Shown: positions 1 to 9,675, counted from the stretch's first letter. The stretch is DNA of 64,000 nt from Agrobacterium tumefaciens (GCF_005221325.1 NZ_CP039889.1:496001-560000), one strand, 5' to 3'. Numbers and translations: made by a program. Notes: a model not told the origin generated them from the sequence alone.

Positions 1-480
1 CCCGATTTTTCAATGGTGACAATCACTCATGCCGTGATGGGCGAAGCCGCCTTCGGTATTTCTCCTGCCGATGCGGAAATCTGGGCGACGCTCAGAACGT
101 TGACCGACGACCGGATGGAAAAGCTCTGCGCAGCTGCGGAATCACTGGCGAAAAAGGTGGCAGGCGAGCACCAGCTGACACTCGACATCACCTATGACGA
201 TATTTTCCTGCATTGCGAAAATACGCCCGAGGCGGTCGGGCATATAAGGCAGGCACTCGACGAGGAGAAAATCCCGCATGACTCGGAAGGTCTTCCCATG
301 CGAGCCTCCGAGGATTTCGGCCGTTTCCACTCCGTCTCGTCATCAGCCATGTTCTTTCTCGGGGCAGGCAGGGATTATCCCAACCTGCACAATCCCGACT
401 ATGACTTTCCTGACGCGTTGATCGGCATCGGCGCGCGCATCTTCATGCGCATCATCCGCAATCTGACAAACGTGGAATAG
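1..480 (+). CDS. M20-family amidohydrolase, C-terminal part (5' truncated by window)
   Basis: The reading frame is open from base 1, with no start codon upstream of the first visible ATG at 13, so the gene begins before the window. The visible 160 residues match the end of M20 peptidases (hippurate hydrolase / N-acyl-amino-acid amidohydrolase type). There is the end of the dimerisation (lid) domain, then MRASEDFGRF, the usual place of a metal-ligand Glu/Asp pair, then FFLGAG and the conserved LHNPDYDFPD segment with a metal-binding His near the C-terminus. Such enzymes hydrolyse N-acyl amino acids or related amides in the cytoplasm. The substrate cannot be read from this fragment. It converges with the cellulose operon, leaving 23 bases between the stop codons. 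Confidence 0.85.
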   Translation, partial: PDFSMVTITHAVMGEAAFGISPADAEIWATLRTLTDDRMEKLCAAAESLAKKVAGEHQLTLDITYDDIFLHCENTPEAVGHIRQALDEEKIPHDSEGLPMRASEDFGRFHSVSSSAMFFLGAGRDYPNLHNPDYDFPDALIGIGARIFMRIIRNLTNVE

Positions 481-527
481 CAACGGCCAGCCTTGCGTCG
501 CCGTCAGCCGCCCTGCGGGCCGTTGCT
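479..527. terminator. Possible bidirectional terminator hairpin between convergent genes
   Basis: AGCAACGGCC (479-488) and GGCCGTTGCT (518-527) form a perfect 10-bp inverted repeat with a 29-base loop. It sits across the junction of the convergent amidohydrolase and TPR genes and includes the last codons of the latter. There is no good T-run on either side, so intrinsic termination is uncertain. Confidence 0.3.
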
Positions 528-2855
528 CGGCCGGGCCGCGCGCACGGCCGCCAGCCCCTTGATGCCATCCTGATTTCCGATGGCTGTCAGGCTTTCGAAA
601 ATCTGCGCCGCATCGCCATACCGGCGCATGGCAAGGTAGGAATAGCCACGCAGCACCATCAGGTCCGCGCGCTCGTCTGCCAACCGCGCCCGCTGGTCGA
701 GCAGCAGAAGCGTTTCTGCATAACGTTTGGTCTGGAAAGCGGAAACTGCCCTGTCGGCAAGGATCGAGACCTGCAATTCGGTCGCCCGCGGGCGATCCAT
801 GCGCGATTTCGTCGCCGAGACGGCTGCATGGTCCGTCAGCCCCATGCGCAGGTAGGCAAGGCTCTGGCCATAGGCCGCATCGCTTTTCACCGTCGATTGG
901 CCGCCTTCAATCGCGGATTCGAAGGCTTTCAGCGCCTCTGCCGGGCGGTTCGTTTCCATCAAACACCAGCCGAGGTCGAGCGCCTGCTGCGGCGACAGAC
1001 GCTGCGGATCGGGATAGGCGGCGCAGGACCGTGGGCGGGACGCGGCGCTGGTTTCCCTTTGCGCCTGCGTCTGCGTCGGCCGGCGCGCCTGCTTGCGCGA
1101 TGGCTCAAGCTGCTGCTGGACGACAGGCTGGTCATAGACCACCGCCGTCCCGACCTGAGGCGCATAGGTCGGCAAGGGTGCCGTAACCTGCTGGGCAACA
1201 GGCGGTGTGCTAACGGGGGCAACTACCTGCCCGGACTGGTCCACCATCCGCGCCGTCCCCACATCGGCGATACGTTGAGAGCGGCTCGCCCATTGCTGCT
1301 GGACGCCACGCAGACCGGCAAGATTGCGCAGATCGTGATAGCTGACGGCCATGCCATAGGCTGAAGGCTCATCGTCGGGTTTCCAGCCAAGGGCCGTGCT
1401 GAACCATTGCAAAGCAAGCGGCGTCTGCCGGAAAGCAAGCGAATACCAGCCGAACTGCTGCGCGGTAGCCGCATCCTTGCGCGCCACCGTTTCGCCGGCA
1501 ATGCGCTGCAGCACATCCGGTGGCAGAACGACCGGCGGCTCCAGCGCCAGAAGGTTGGCTGTCGCCGCAAGATAGGTCGCAAGCGCATCATCGGAGGCCG
1601 TGCGCCATTTATACATCACGTCTTCGGCCTCACGCGGCTCGTTACGATCGATCAGCGCCAGCGCCAAACCCTGTGAGGCCGACGCGCTGTTTTCTTCCTC
1701 ACGCGCCCTACGGAACCACTTTTCTGCCTCCGCCATGTTCTTCTGGCGGATATTGTACCAACCGAGCAGCAGGGCGTCGCTTGCGAGCTTGTCGGTCTCG
1801 GCAAGCCTTTCAAGCCGCATCAGATAGGCGGAGGGAACGGTTACGGTTACGCTCTCTTTTTCGCCCTCTTTTTGTTTTTCCCCCGCCTTGGCCACGAACT
1901 GGCGGGCGAGATCGTTCTTGACCGGCTCGAATTCCAGCTGACCGTCCGCACCCGGTTTTTCCTTGGCGAGCAACTCGGCCATCATCTCGGCCGGCAAAAG
2001 CGCCGATGCCTTCTGCACCGTTGCGAGCCTGTCGCTGGCGGCCGTGCAATTGTTGAGGATGTAGAGATAAGCGTCGCGCGCCCGTGCCATCCGCTCGGTA
2101 TTGGCAAAGGCATCGGCAACCCGCCACAGGACATCGACCTCGCCGCAGGTCAGCAGGCCGGGATTGTTTGCTGCCGTATCCACCACCGCTGAATATTGCC
2201 TGAGATCGGACGCATTGACGAGCCGCTGGCGGGCTTCGGCAAGTGAGAGCATGCCCATGAGATTGTCGGGTGGCTGCCAGTCGGGCTCGGCCTGCTGGCG
2301 GTCGGCAATCGCCTTCCGCACCTCGGCATAACGGCCGTCGGTATAAAGCTGCCACATGGCGTCGAGCTTGGGGTCGCCGTTTTCGGGAATGGCGAGAGGA
2401 TCGGCCGGTGGCGTCCAGTTGGGATAAAGCGTGCGAAGACGCGCGATTTCGGCCTGAAGGCGCTGCGTATCCCCACGGGCTGCAAAATAGCGCAGCGCGC
2501 TGAGATCGACCTCGGGCATATCGGCCGATGCAGGCTGGGGTGCGCGCGGGGCCTGCGCCGTCTGTGTTTGCGGCGGCTGCCCGCCAGCCTGCGTCACCGG
2601 CAACGGATCGCTCGCAGGAACGGTGACTGGCGGTGTGGTGACAGGCATCGTTGCCTGCGCCATCTCACGGTTTTTGACGAAAGCACTGATCTGCGCCGGA
2701 TTGGCCGACGGTGAAATGCGCTGTAGCGCCCGGTTGTCGCCGACCGCCGATGTATGCACGTCCGACACACGCCCGAGAATGCTGTCGCGCCAGTGGAAGG
2801 CGGCAAGCGCAATCAGAAGCAGGATGAGAGCCGAGGTCGACAGTGGCTTGTTCAT
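504..2855 (-). CDS. bcsK: TPR-repeat protein of the cellulose operon (BcsK-like)
   Basis: A 783-residue protein with an N-terminal membrane anchor (about residues 6-24), a Pro/Gln-rich linker (about 60-115), helical TPR-like repeats across 120-520, a second Gln/Pro-rich linker (about 545-620) and a C-terminal TPR block with typical ALxxGWCLxxxNRPAEAL and LAYLRMG segments. It is the last gene of the cellulose operon, where BcsC would be in enterobacterial operons, but I see no outer-membrane beta-barrel domain. BcsK is the name used for the TPR protein of such type III cellulose operons. I chose the start at 2855 because it gives an ATGA overlap with the bcsZ stop, as at the two upstream junctions. 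An in-frame ATG six bases earlier (2861) is possible. Probable role: periplasmic scaffold for cellulose export. Confidence 0.75.
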   Translation of the reverse strand: MNKPLSTSALILLLIALAAFHWRDSILGRVSDVHTSAVGDNRALQRISPSANPAQISAFVKNREMAQATMPVTTPPVTVPASDPLPVTQAGGQPPQTQTAQAPRAPQPASADMPEVDLSALRYFAARGDTQRLQAEIARLRTLYPNWTPPADPLAIPENGDPKLDAMWQLYTDGRYAEVRKAIADRQQAEPDWQPPDNLMGMLSLAEARQRLVNASDLRQYSAVVDTAANNPGLLTCGEVDVLWRVADAFANTERMARARDAYLYILNNCTAASDRLATVQKASALLPAEMMAELLAKEKPGADGQLEFEPVKNDLARQFVAKAGEKQKEGEKESVTVTVPSAYLMRLERLAETDKLASDALLLGWYNIRQKNMAEAEKWFRRAREEENSASASQGLALALIDRNEPREAEDVMYKWRTASDDALATYLAATANLLALEPPVVLPPDVLQRIAGETVARKDAATAQQFGWYSLAFRQTPLALQWFSTALGWKPDDEPSAYGMAVSYHDLRNLAGLRGVQQQWASRSQRIADVGTARMVDQSGQVVAPVSTPPVAQQVTAPLPTYAPQVGTAVVYDQPVVQQQLEPSRKQARRPTQTQAQRETSAASRPRSCAAYPDPQRLSPQQALDLGWCLMETNRPAEALKAFESAIEGGQSTVKSDAAYGQSLAYLRMGLTDHAAVSATKSRMDRPRATELQVSILADRAVSAFQTKRYAETLLLLDQRARLADERADLMVLRGYSYLAMRRYGDAAQIFESLTAIGNQDGIKGLAAVRAARPSNGPQGG

Positions 2856-3907
2856 CGGCATTCCCCGTTATTCCTTGCCAGAAACGACAATGCCAGAAGA
2901 TGCAATGTGGAAGGATAATAAAGTGTTGGCTGGAAACTTTTAAGTTCGGCGGAAACGGCCGGACCACCGGCCATGCAGGCGGCCAGCGCCGGTATGATGC
3001 GATAACCGGGATCGGACAGAACATCCTTCACCGCGCCGCTCTTCAGATCGAAGGTGCCGGCAGCACCGCTTTCCAGCGTCATTCCGTCTTTCAGCCGGGA
3101 AAGCAACTCAGGCGAGCCCATATTCGCCCGTGCCAGATAAAGCGGTATGCGCACCGCATTGTATCCGAACTCCGGCGGAAAGCCCGATGCCGGCTGCGGT
3201 TTCGTTTTCACCGACACCCAGTCGGCGGGCAGTTTTCTGTCACTGAACGCGAAGGCGCCGATCTGCACCGCGCCATCATCGGCCACCGCTTTCCAGAGTG
3301 GCGACGGCGCGACGAGATTGAGAACCGGAAAGGCTTCGAAAATCAGATAGGACGGATTGACCACCGGCCCATCGGCCCTGTCACCCTCGCCAAAACCGCT
3401 GGCGGCTGGCAGAAGCAGCGTACGCCCGCCCCGCTGCACTACGGTCTTCTTGAGGATGACGGATGCGATGGCGGCAGATGCTTCGGCATAATCCTGCCGG
3501 TTCCATTGCCCTGCCGCCAGCGCCAGCGCATAGGCGATCAGGATGTCGCCATCCGTGGCATTGTTGATGTCCGTTACATGCGGTCTGGTACGCGGATCCC
3601 ATTTCCAGGCGGAAAGCCCATCATCGCGCACCAGCAATTCGGTGCGTGTGAAACTCCAGATCAGCTCGAAGTCGGACAGGTTGTCGGCAAGCACGGCGAG
3701 CCACATGCCATAGCCCTGCCCTTCGCTGTGGCTGATATTGCCGTTGCCGGTATCGATGATACGGCCGCCGGGATCGAGAAACGCACCCTTATAGGCGGCC
3801 CATGCATCCGGCGAGATCGAAGCGGCGCGGCTGGCCGAGAGGCCGGCAAAAAGCATCATGACCGACAGGCAAAAAATCCCGGCAATTTTCGAAATCCCGT
3901 TCGTCAT
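2852..3907 (-). CDS. bcsZ: Periplasmic endo-1,4-beta-glucanase of cellulose synthesis (GH8, BcsZ/CelC)
   Basis: A 351-residue GH8-type endoglucanase. A Sec signal peptide covers about residues 1-28 (LFAGLSASRA, cleaved before AS). The mature protein carries the GH8 pattern: the SHSEGQGYGM segment with the likely acid Glu62, WKWDP, then ATDGDILIAYAL with the conserved Asp pair, and FGYNAVRIPLYLA. Length fits BcsZ (about 350-370). It corresponds to CelC of the A. tumefaciens literature. Known BcsZ enzymes trim or edit nascent beta-1,4-glucan in the periplasm. The gene overlaps bcsB by ATGA upstream and the TPR gene by ATGA downstream, so translation is probably coupled. Confidence 0.95.
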   Translation of the reverse strand: MTNGISKIAGIFCLSVMMLFAGLSASRAASISPDAWAAYKGAFLDPGGRIIDTGNGNISHSEGQGYGMWLAVLADNLSDFELIWSFTRTELLVRDDGLSAWKWDPRTRPHVTDINNATDGDILIAYALALAAGQWNRQDYAEASAAIASVILKKTVVQRGGRTLLLPAASGFGEGDRADGPVVNPSYLIFEAFPVLNLVAPSPLWKAVADDGAVQIGAFAFSDRKLPADWVSVKTKPQPASGFPPEFGYNAVRIPLYLARANMGSPELLSRLKDGMTLESGAAGTFDLKSGAVKDVLSDPGYRIIPALAACMAGGPAVSAELKSFQPTLYYPSTLHLLALSFLARNNGECR

Positions 3908-6384
3908 CTATGCCGCCCCATCAGGCGCAGCATCACGAAGGTCGCGAGGCCGAGCAGTGACACGAAGCCAATGAATGCCAAGGAATAGGAAAGAACGTTG
4001 GACGACAGCCAGTTGGCTGCGATCAGCCTCCAGTTCGAGACTGAAAATGGCCGGGTAGCATAAAGATTGGGCCGCTCCACTTCCACCGTTTCGATCTTTT
4101 CGGCTGCGGCATCGTAGGCGGCAACACGCCCGGTGACGTCGCGCCAGCGGTTTTCCCGCGTCATTGCCTGCATGCCGTCGAGAAGTTCCGCCGATGTCGG
4201 TGCCGTCGCCAGCGTCCATACCCCATCGCCCGAGGGGCTGAGGCCCTGGGTCAGCATGAAGGAGACATTGCCGGGCGGCGCATAGGGCTGTTCCGCCGCC
4301 GGCAGGAAGCGCAACGTATCCGAGCTCAGATCGAAATTCCGCTTCATCCACTCCTCGAAAGAGGACACCTGCCCCTGCCAGATGCCGCCATCCACCCGCT
4401 CCCGCCAATCGTTGAACAGAGTGTCGCTGTTTTGGGCGGGAACCTGCACGCCGGTTCCCATTTTCCAGGATATCTGGCTGGAGGGAACGAGATTGAACTG
4501 ACTGATCAATGCTTGCGGAAATTGCGAGATCGTACCCACGAAAAGCGCATCGCGGTCACCGATCACCAGCGGCGAGGCAACGGTCTCGATATCAATCGGA
4601 TGTCCCGAAACGCTGGCAAGCCGGCTGACCAGCGTAGCGGCTGCAGACATGGTGTCGGTATCGAAGCGGTCGAGCGACAATGCAACCGGCCCGCCGGTGC
4701 GGTAGGGCTGGCCGGCGCCCGCCATCGCAGCGAGATCCGGCTTGCGGCCGATCTGGGCGTAATTAGGAATGTGAATTTCCGAAGTGTCGAACAGGGCAAA
4801 ACGCGGGGTCGCGCTGGCGGGTGCGCCTGGCGCACAGGCCTGATCCTGCGCCGTCATCAGCACCGCCTCAAGGGTCACCTTGTTCGGCCCCGGCTTGAAA
4901 TGGCGCATCGTCACATTGATCGGCAGATGCCGGAAAATGCCGCCGCCATTGTTGGAGATCGGCACGGTCGAGGCGATCTGGTCATTGACGTAGATATCGA
5001 CATGGCTGCCGGGCAAGACCTGCGAGGAATAGGCTGCATCGAGCAGCAGCGACGCCTCGCCATAGGCCGACGCATAAAAATCGGCGGGCATGCCGACATA
5101 AAACTCAGTGCGGAAACGCCGGCCGCTGAATTCGGTGCTCTGCAGACCAAGTTCGGAAAGCGCGATACGGCGGTCCGACATGACAAGCGGCACATCCGGA
5201 GCATGCCAGCTGCGGGTCGAAAACGTCGTTCTCTGGGCGCCGGGCGTGCGCGATATCGAGGAGAACAGCGTCTCGATGGCCGACTGGACTGCCTGCGGCG
5301 TCGGGCCGCTGACAAAAAGCGGCGAGGAATTGCCGGGACCGGCAGCGCCAAAACCAGCAAAGGCCCCCGCCGACGCCTCGGGCGGCAGCGCTCCAGCCAC
5401 GCCGGCAATCTCCCGGACCGTGCCGACGAAAACCGTCAGCGTGCCCGCCTTGTGCTCGGTGGAAGGGGCGGTAACGAAACGGATCGTCTGGTTCGGCATC
5501 TGGGTTCTGAGCGCCAGCGCCTGCGAAAGACGCAGGAGAGAATCCGCAAATGCCGGATTGCCGAGTGCCGGCGCAACGATCTCGATCGAGGTCATCGCCT
5601 TGCCATCGGGCCCGGTTGCCTGAATATCGTCGATATTGGCAAAGCTGCCGGCGACATCCGAGTCAAAGCCGATATAGGTGTTCGAAGGGTTCACATCGGT
5701 CCACAGATCGTAGGTGGACTGGATCGTGCAATCGGTTCTGTGGCGCTGCTGCACACCGAGCGTCACGACGTTTGAGCCCACCTGCAAGACGCCGGGCGGT
5801 ATCTTCAGGGCGACAATGCCTTCGCCGTCAGGCGCTTCGATCCGTGCCGCATCCAGCGCGACATTGTTCAGGCTCACCTGAAAATTCGAGCTTTCCGGCG
5901 CGACCACGATCGCATTCTGATAGCCGATATTGAGAGAAACGGCGGCATTCGCCTGCTCCGGCGTCAGATAGATGCTCCATTGCCGGCGATCGATCTCACC
6001 GGAAAGGCTGAGCTTTTCATAGGGCAGGATATACCGACGCCGGCTGTCCGCATTAGGCGACGAGGCCGCCGCCGGAACCGGTCTTACACCTTCCTGGCGC
6101 GGAGGAACCAAAGCGGGCGGCGATGGCGGAGCGGCCGGGCGCTGCGACGGCTGAACCGCAAAGGGCGGCGGAGCCGAGGGCTGGCCCGGCGTCGGGGCTG
6201 GCATCTGGACAGGTGGTTGCCGCGGTGGCGCGACGGGCGGAATAGTGGGCGGCACGGGTGCGGGCGAAGTCTGCGCCGGCCTTTCGGGCGTCATATCGAA
6301 AGGCGAGGACTGCGCCATCGCACCGGTGGCAACCGCGCATATCAATACTGTCAAAGAATCCCGGATGGGTTTGCGGCCGATCAT
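3904..6384 (-). CDS. bcsB: Cellulose synthase periplasmic/regulatory subunit BcsB (CelB)
   Basis: An 826-residue BcsB protein. The start at 6384 gives a proper signal peptide (residues 1 to about 25, ending GAMAQ) and an ATGA overlap with the bcsA stop. Longer in-frame translation upstream would run inside bcsA and is unlikely. After the signal is a Pro-rich stretch (about 35-95), then the long periplasmic BcsB region with carbohydrate-binding-like and ferredoxin-like modules, and one C-terminal transmembrane anchor (LAFIGFVSLLGLATFVML, about 798-816). BcsB guides the nascent glucan through the periplasm and is required for BcsA activity. It is the CelB of Agrobacterium. Neighbours and order (A-B-Z) are as in other bcs operons. 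Confidence 0.95.
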   Translation of the reverse strand: MIGRKPIRDSLTVLICAVATGAMAQSSPFDMTPERPAQTSPAPVPPTIPPVAPPRQPPVQMPAPTPGQPSAPPPFAVQPSQRPAAPPSPPALVPPRQEGVRPVPAAASSPNADSRRRYILPYEKLSLSGEIDRRQWSIYLTPEQANAAVSLNIGYQNAIVVAPESSNFQVSLNNVALDAARIEAPDGEGIVALKIPPGVLQVGSNVVTLGVQQRHRTDCTIQSTYDLWTDVNPSNTYIGFDSDVAGSFANIDDIQATGPDGKAMTSIEIVAPALGNPAFADSLLRLSQALALRTQMPNQTIRFVTAPSTEHKAGTLTVFVGTVREIAGVAGALPPEASAGAFAGFGAAGPGNSSPLFVSGPTPQAVQSAIETLFSSISRTPGAQRTTFSTRSWHAPDVPLVMSDRRIALSELGLQSTEFSGRRFRTEFYVGMPADFYASAYGEASLLLDAAYSSQVLPGSHVDIYVNDQIASTVPISNNGGGIFRHLPINVTMRHFKPGPNKVTLEAVLMTAQDQACAPGAPASATPRFALFDTSEIHIPNYAQIGRKPDLAAMAGAGQPYRTGGPVALSLDRFDTDTMSAAATLVSRLASVSGHPIDIETVASPLVIGDRDALFVGTISQFPQALISQFNLVPSSQISWKMGTGVQVPAQNSDTLFNDWRERVDGGIWQGQVSSFEEWMKRNFDLSSDTLRFLPAAEQPYAPPGNVSFMLTQGLSPSGDGVWTLATAPTSAELLDGMQAMTRENRWRDVTGRVAAYDAAAEKIETVEVERPNLYATRPFSVSNWRLIAANWLSSNVLSYSLAFIGFVSLLGLATFVMLRLMGRHR

Positions 6385-8570
6385 TTCACGGCTCCGACAG
6401 GTTTGGCGCTTTTGGGAGCGGGGCGACCTGCGCGCAAGAGATAATAAAGGCCGCGCTGCGTCTGGAAGAGCGCGATCGCCAGGAAGATCGCCGTGCCACG
6501 GATGAGCCCCGGGTTCTTGCGGCGCACGCGCTGGAATTCGCTCCACTGTTCAGAATTGGCGAAGATCAGATCGGCGATCAGGCGGTGATCAATAGCTCGC
6601 TGCGGCGAGAAGGTGCAGCCGATTGAGACGAAACCTTCGCCCTTCACCGTTCGCACCACGTTCAAAGGCATCGTTTCCGGCACGCCCTCGCTATGCGGCT
6701 TGACCTTCACGATGGCCGTCGCGCCTTTTTCGATGTTTGTGGCACTGTCGAAAATATTAATCAGCAGGCCGTGCACCGACACGTTATCGATAGAAGCGGG
6801 GACCCAGCTATCGCTGCCCTCCAGTTGGACCTCGCACCGCCGCTTGACCGTAATGCGTCGCGACGCCGATTTGTCGCCGCGCTCGGAGACGACACCCAGC
6901 GCGCAGCCCGCAAAGATGAGGTTGAGCAGGTTCCAACCGCCAACCACCAGCGTGACATCCGCCTTGTAGGGTTCGCTGTAGATGCGCCATACGGCAAAGG
7001 CCATCGCCACCAACAGCAGCGCGAAAATGACGAAGAACGGCCGGCTGATTTCCGAGAGCCGCGCCTCGGCGATGGACTCATCCTTCGCCGTCACCTTGAA
7101 GGTGGGCTTGCCGGGATTGAAGATCACAGAAACCACGGCCGGCAGCAAGTGAACGGTCTGCACATATTCGTACAGTTCCGAAATCCACGGCCACCGAAAG
7201 CTGCCGTAGAGATAGTTCTGCATCATCAGGTTCACGAGCATATAGGCCGCCGTATAGGCCAGGAACTCGCCGCCCGACGCCACGAAAATCTGCAGGTCGA
7301 AGAACAGATAGAACAACGGCGCGAACAGGAAGATGGTCCTCGGGAACGGAAACAGCCAGAACAGCGTCGACGACATGTAGCAGAGGCGCTGCGTAAACGA
7401 GAGACCACGCTTGAACAGCGGCTGACGGAAAATCAAAATCTGCATCATGCCTTGCGCCCAGCGGCTGCGCTGGCCGATGAAACTTGCGAAGGTGGCCGGC
7501 TGCAACCCGGCGATCAGCGGCTTGTCGACATAGATGCTGTTCCAGCTGCGCGAATGCAGCGCCAATGCGGTTTCGCAATCCTCGGTGATGCTGACACCAC
7601 TGAAACCGTCCGTTTCCAGCAGCGCCTCCCGTCGAAGCACGGCGGCGGAGCCGCAGAAGAACGCACCGTTCCACTTGTCGAGACCACGCTGGATAATGCC
7701 GTAAAACATCTCGTTTTCGCTCGGCATCGTCTCGAAGGTGCGCAGGTTGCGCTCGATGGGATCCGGATTGACGAAGAAATGCGGCGTCTGCACCAGGAAG
7801 AGCCGGGGGTCCTCTTCGAAATAACCAACCGTTTCCAGAAGGAAGTCACGGGCGGGCGCGTGATCGGCGTCGAACACGGTCACCAGTTCGCCGGTGGAAT
7901 GGGCGAGGCCGTTATTGAGATTGCCGGCCTTGGCGTGGACGTTGCGCTCGCGTGTCAGATAGCGCACGTCGAGATCTTCGCAGAGCTTCTTCAGTTCCTC
8001 ATGGCGGCGCTGCGCGGCCTGCGCTTCGACGATGTTGGCGGCATTGCGCTTCTGCACCGAGCCGCCATCATCCAGCAGCCAGACGGTGAAACGGTCGGCC
8101 GGATAATCCATGTTTTTGGCCGCCGCCAGCGTATTGGCGAGAAGTTCGGCGTCTTCATTATAGCTCGGCACGAAGACATCGACCGTCGGCCGATAGTCGG
8201 GAGAGCCGGGTCGCGTCTTGCGCGACGGCAGCGGCATGGACACGATGACAAGGCTGAGGCCCAGCATCACGACGCTGTACATTTCCGCCAGATAAAGCAG
8301 AAAGCCGGGAATGAAGTTCTCGAGCTGGTTGACGGGTGGCAACGTGCTCGTCGTGCGCCAGTAGACATAACGCAGAACGATGGCCGTGCCGAAACCGAGC
8401 GCCACCAGCCGCCAGGCCCCCTGCCCGTTGAAGCTCTTGATCGTCGCCAGAAGGATGAGGGAAATCGCGGTCGCGACCAGATGCGTCTGCAGGCTCACCG
8501 GCATCGTGATGATGGCCAGAACGCAAAGCGACACAAGCAACCAGACAATGACGGTAATGGCCTTGTTCAT
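6381..8570 (-). CDS. bcsA: Cellulose synthase catalytic subunit BcsA (CelA), UDP-glucose GT2 with PilZ domain
   Basis: A 729-residue inner-membrane processive GT2 enzyme that polymerises UDP-glucose into beta-1,4-glucan. Visible motifs in order are: N-terminal membrane helices (to about 110), LDDGG (Asp167/168), DADH (234-237), TED (329-331) and QRSRW (367-371), followed by a helical channel region and a PilZ domain (about 565-665) with DNVSVHG at 595-601. The arginine box of the PilZ domain reads RRITVKRR (571-578) and has no strict RxxxR spacing. PilZ domains of BcsA bind cyclic di-GMP and release autoinhibition. It lies 94 bases downstream of bcsN and overlaps bcsB by four bases. Confidence 0.97.
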   Translation of the reverse strand: MNKAITVIVWLLVSLCVLAIITMPVSLQTHLVATAISLILLATIKSFNGQGAWRLVALGFGTAIVLRYVYWRTTSTLPPVNQLENFIPGFLLYLAEMYSVVMLGLSLVIVSMPLPSRKTRPGSPDYRPTVDVFVPSYNEDAELLANTLAAAKNMDYPADRFTVWLLDDGGSVQKRNAANIVEAQAAQRRHEELKKLCEDLDVRYLTRERNVHAKAGNLNNGLAHSTGELVTVFDADHAPARDFLLETVGYFEEDPRLFLVQTPHFFVNPDPIERNLRTFETMPSENEMFYGIIQRGLDKWNGAFFCGSAAVLRREALLETDGFSGVSITEDCETALALHSRSWNSIYVDKPLIAGLQPATFASFIGQRSRWAQGMMQILIFRQPLFKRGLSFTQRLCYMSSTLFWLFPFPRTIFLFAPLFYLFFDLQIFVASGGEFLAYTAAYMLVNLMMQNYLYGSFRWPWISELYEYVQTVHLLPAVVSVIFNPGKPTFKVTAKDESIAEARLSEISRPFFVIFALLLVAMAFAVWRIYSEPYKADVTLVVGGWNLLNLIFAGCALGVVSERGDKSASRRITVKRRCEVQLEGSDSWVPASIDNVSVHGLLINIFDSATNIEKGATAIVKVKPHSEGVPETMPLNVVRTVKGEGFVSIGCTFSPQRAIDHRLIADLIFANSEQWSEFQRVRRKNPGLIRGTAIFLAIALFQTQRGLYYLLRAGRPAPKSAKPVGAVK

Positions 8571-8664
8571 CCAGAAACTTTCCGTTCTCTTCCCCGTCCG
8601 GAATTTCGGCCCGGAAATTTCGTGATATGCGCCTCGGCGCTCCCTTCCCCGTTGGCTCCGCCGA

Positions 8665-9675
8665 TCACCTGCATCCGGTTGCCGCTCCCGAACCGGACAG
8701 GCAAGCTGGCGAGGGAATGGACACCTGCGGAACCTGCGACAGTTGCGGGCCGCTTTCTACCGGACGGCTATTGATCTGCCTGCCATCAACCTGCCCGCCT
8801 GCCACCGAGGGCCGCGCAGGCTGGGATGGCGCACCCGCCGATGTGGGCGAAGGAATACTGACAGCAGCAACGGGCGGCAGCGGCTGTGGTTCCGGCTGCG
8901 CGGGCACGACGGCCGTCACGCGACGCGCCGGCCGGGGCGGCACACTGGCCGTCACCTCGCCGCCCGGCAGCATCGGTACATCCTGCGCCTTCAGGGGATA
9001 GACCGGGTGGCCGGGTCGGCCGAGATTTTGATCCACCGCCTGCGGCGTGCCATAGGGGTTCCAGCTTGGCGAAGCGTAGGTGCCGGTGATCGTGTAATTA
9101 TACATGACCGCCAGCAGCCGCTCGACAGTCGCGCCCGACTGGCAAAGCCGCAACCGCACCTTGATGCGTCCGAGATTGCGATAATCCTGCCGCATGCTTT
9201 CCGGCGAGCGTATGTCCTGCCAGCCAAAAAGGCAGGTATCACCACCGCGGCCGCTACCGGCAGCATAGGAAAATGCGCCATAACCATTCTGCAGATAATT
9301 TGCCGACATGGCGATGTTTTCACCCGGAAACTCGGCGCGGATTTCCCGGGCGACGGAGGACGCCCTGAACCCCTTGAAAGTCAGAGCGTCACGATCGGTA
9401 TCGCCCGCCTGTTGCGGACCGAAAAACTCGGCCTTGAGATAATTCTGCCCCGGCGTGGCGGCCTCGGAACGCAAGATGACCTGCTGCGCTACGGCGTTGG
9501 AATAGGTGCGATTGACCACGGCGACGATTTCGGGACCACCGGGCGGCGGGAAAATCAGCGCTTCGGAAGGAGATGCCATCTGCGCGCCCCCGAACGACCG
9601 AACGCCCGCGGGAGTATTGCAGGCCGAAAGAACCGCAACGGAGAACAGCAATGAAGTATAGGCAGAAAATCTCAC
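8665..9675 (-). CDS. bcsN: Cellulose biosynthesis lipoprotein BcsN
   Basis: The first gene of the cellulose operon. It starts with a lipoprotein signal (FSVAVLSAC; lipidated Cys about residue 19), followed by a compact conserved domain of about 200 residues with several Cys (CLFGW, RLRLC) and a Pro/Val-rich low-complexity tail. BcsN is a family restricted largely to alphaproteobacterial cellulose operons and its function is not established. I place the start at the GTG at 9675, which leaves a short signal peptide behind an AAGGGG-type ribosome site. The frame stays open to an upstream start at 9747, which would add 24 residues that look unlike a signal peptide. Confidence 0.85.
   Translation of the reverse strand: MRFSAYTSLLFSVAVLSACNTPAGVRSFGGAQMASPSEALIFPPPGGPEIVAVVNRTYSNAVAQQVILRSEAATPGQNYLKAEFFGPQQAGDTDRDALTFKGFRASSVAREIRAEFPGENIAMSANYLQNGYGAFSYAAGSGRGGDTCLFGWQDIRSPESMRQDYRNLGRIKVRLRLCQSGATVERLLAVMYNYTITGTYASPSWNPYGTPQAVDQNLGRPGHPVYPLKAQDVPMLPGGEVTASVPPRPARRVTAVVPAQPEPQPLPPVAAVSIPSPTSAGAPSQPARPSVAGGQVDGRQINSRPVESGPQLSQVPQVSIPSPACLSGSGAATGCR

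Noticed and set aside
2843..3988. 381-residue open frame opposite bcsZ
   Set aside because: Antisense shadow; composition is typical of reversed high-GC codons.
6693..8774. 693-residue open frame on the plus strand opposite bcsA
   Set aside because: It is an antisense shadow in a high-GC gene; BcsA motifs are complete on the other strand.
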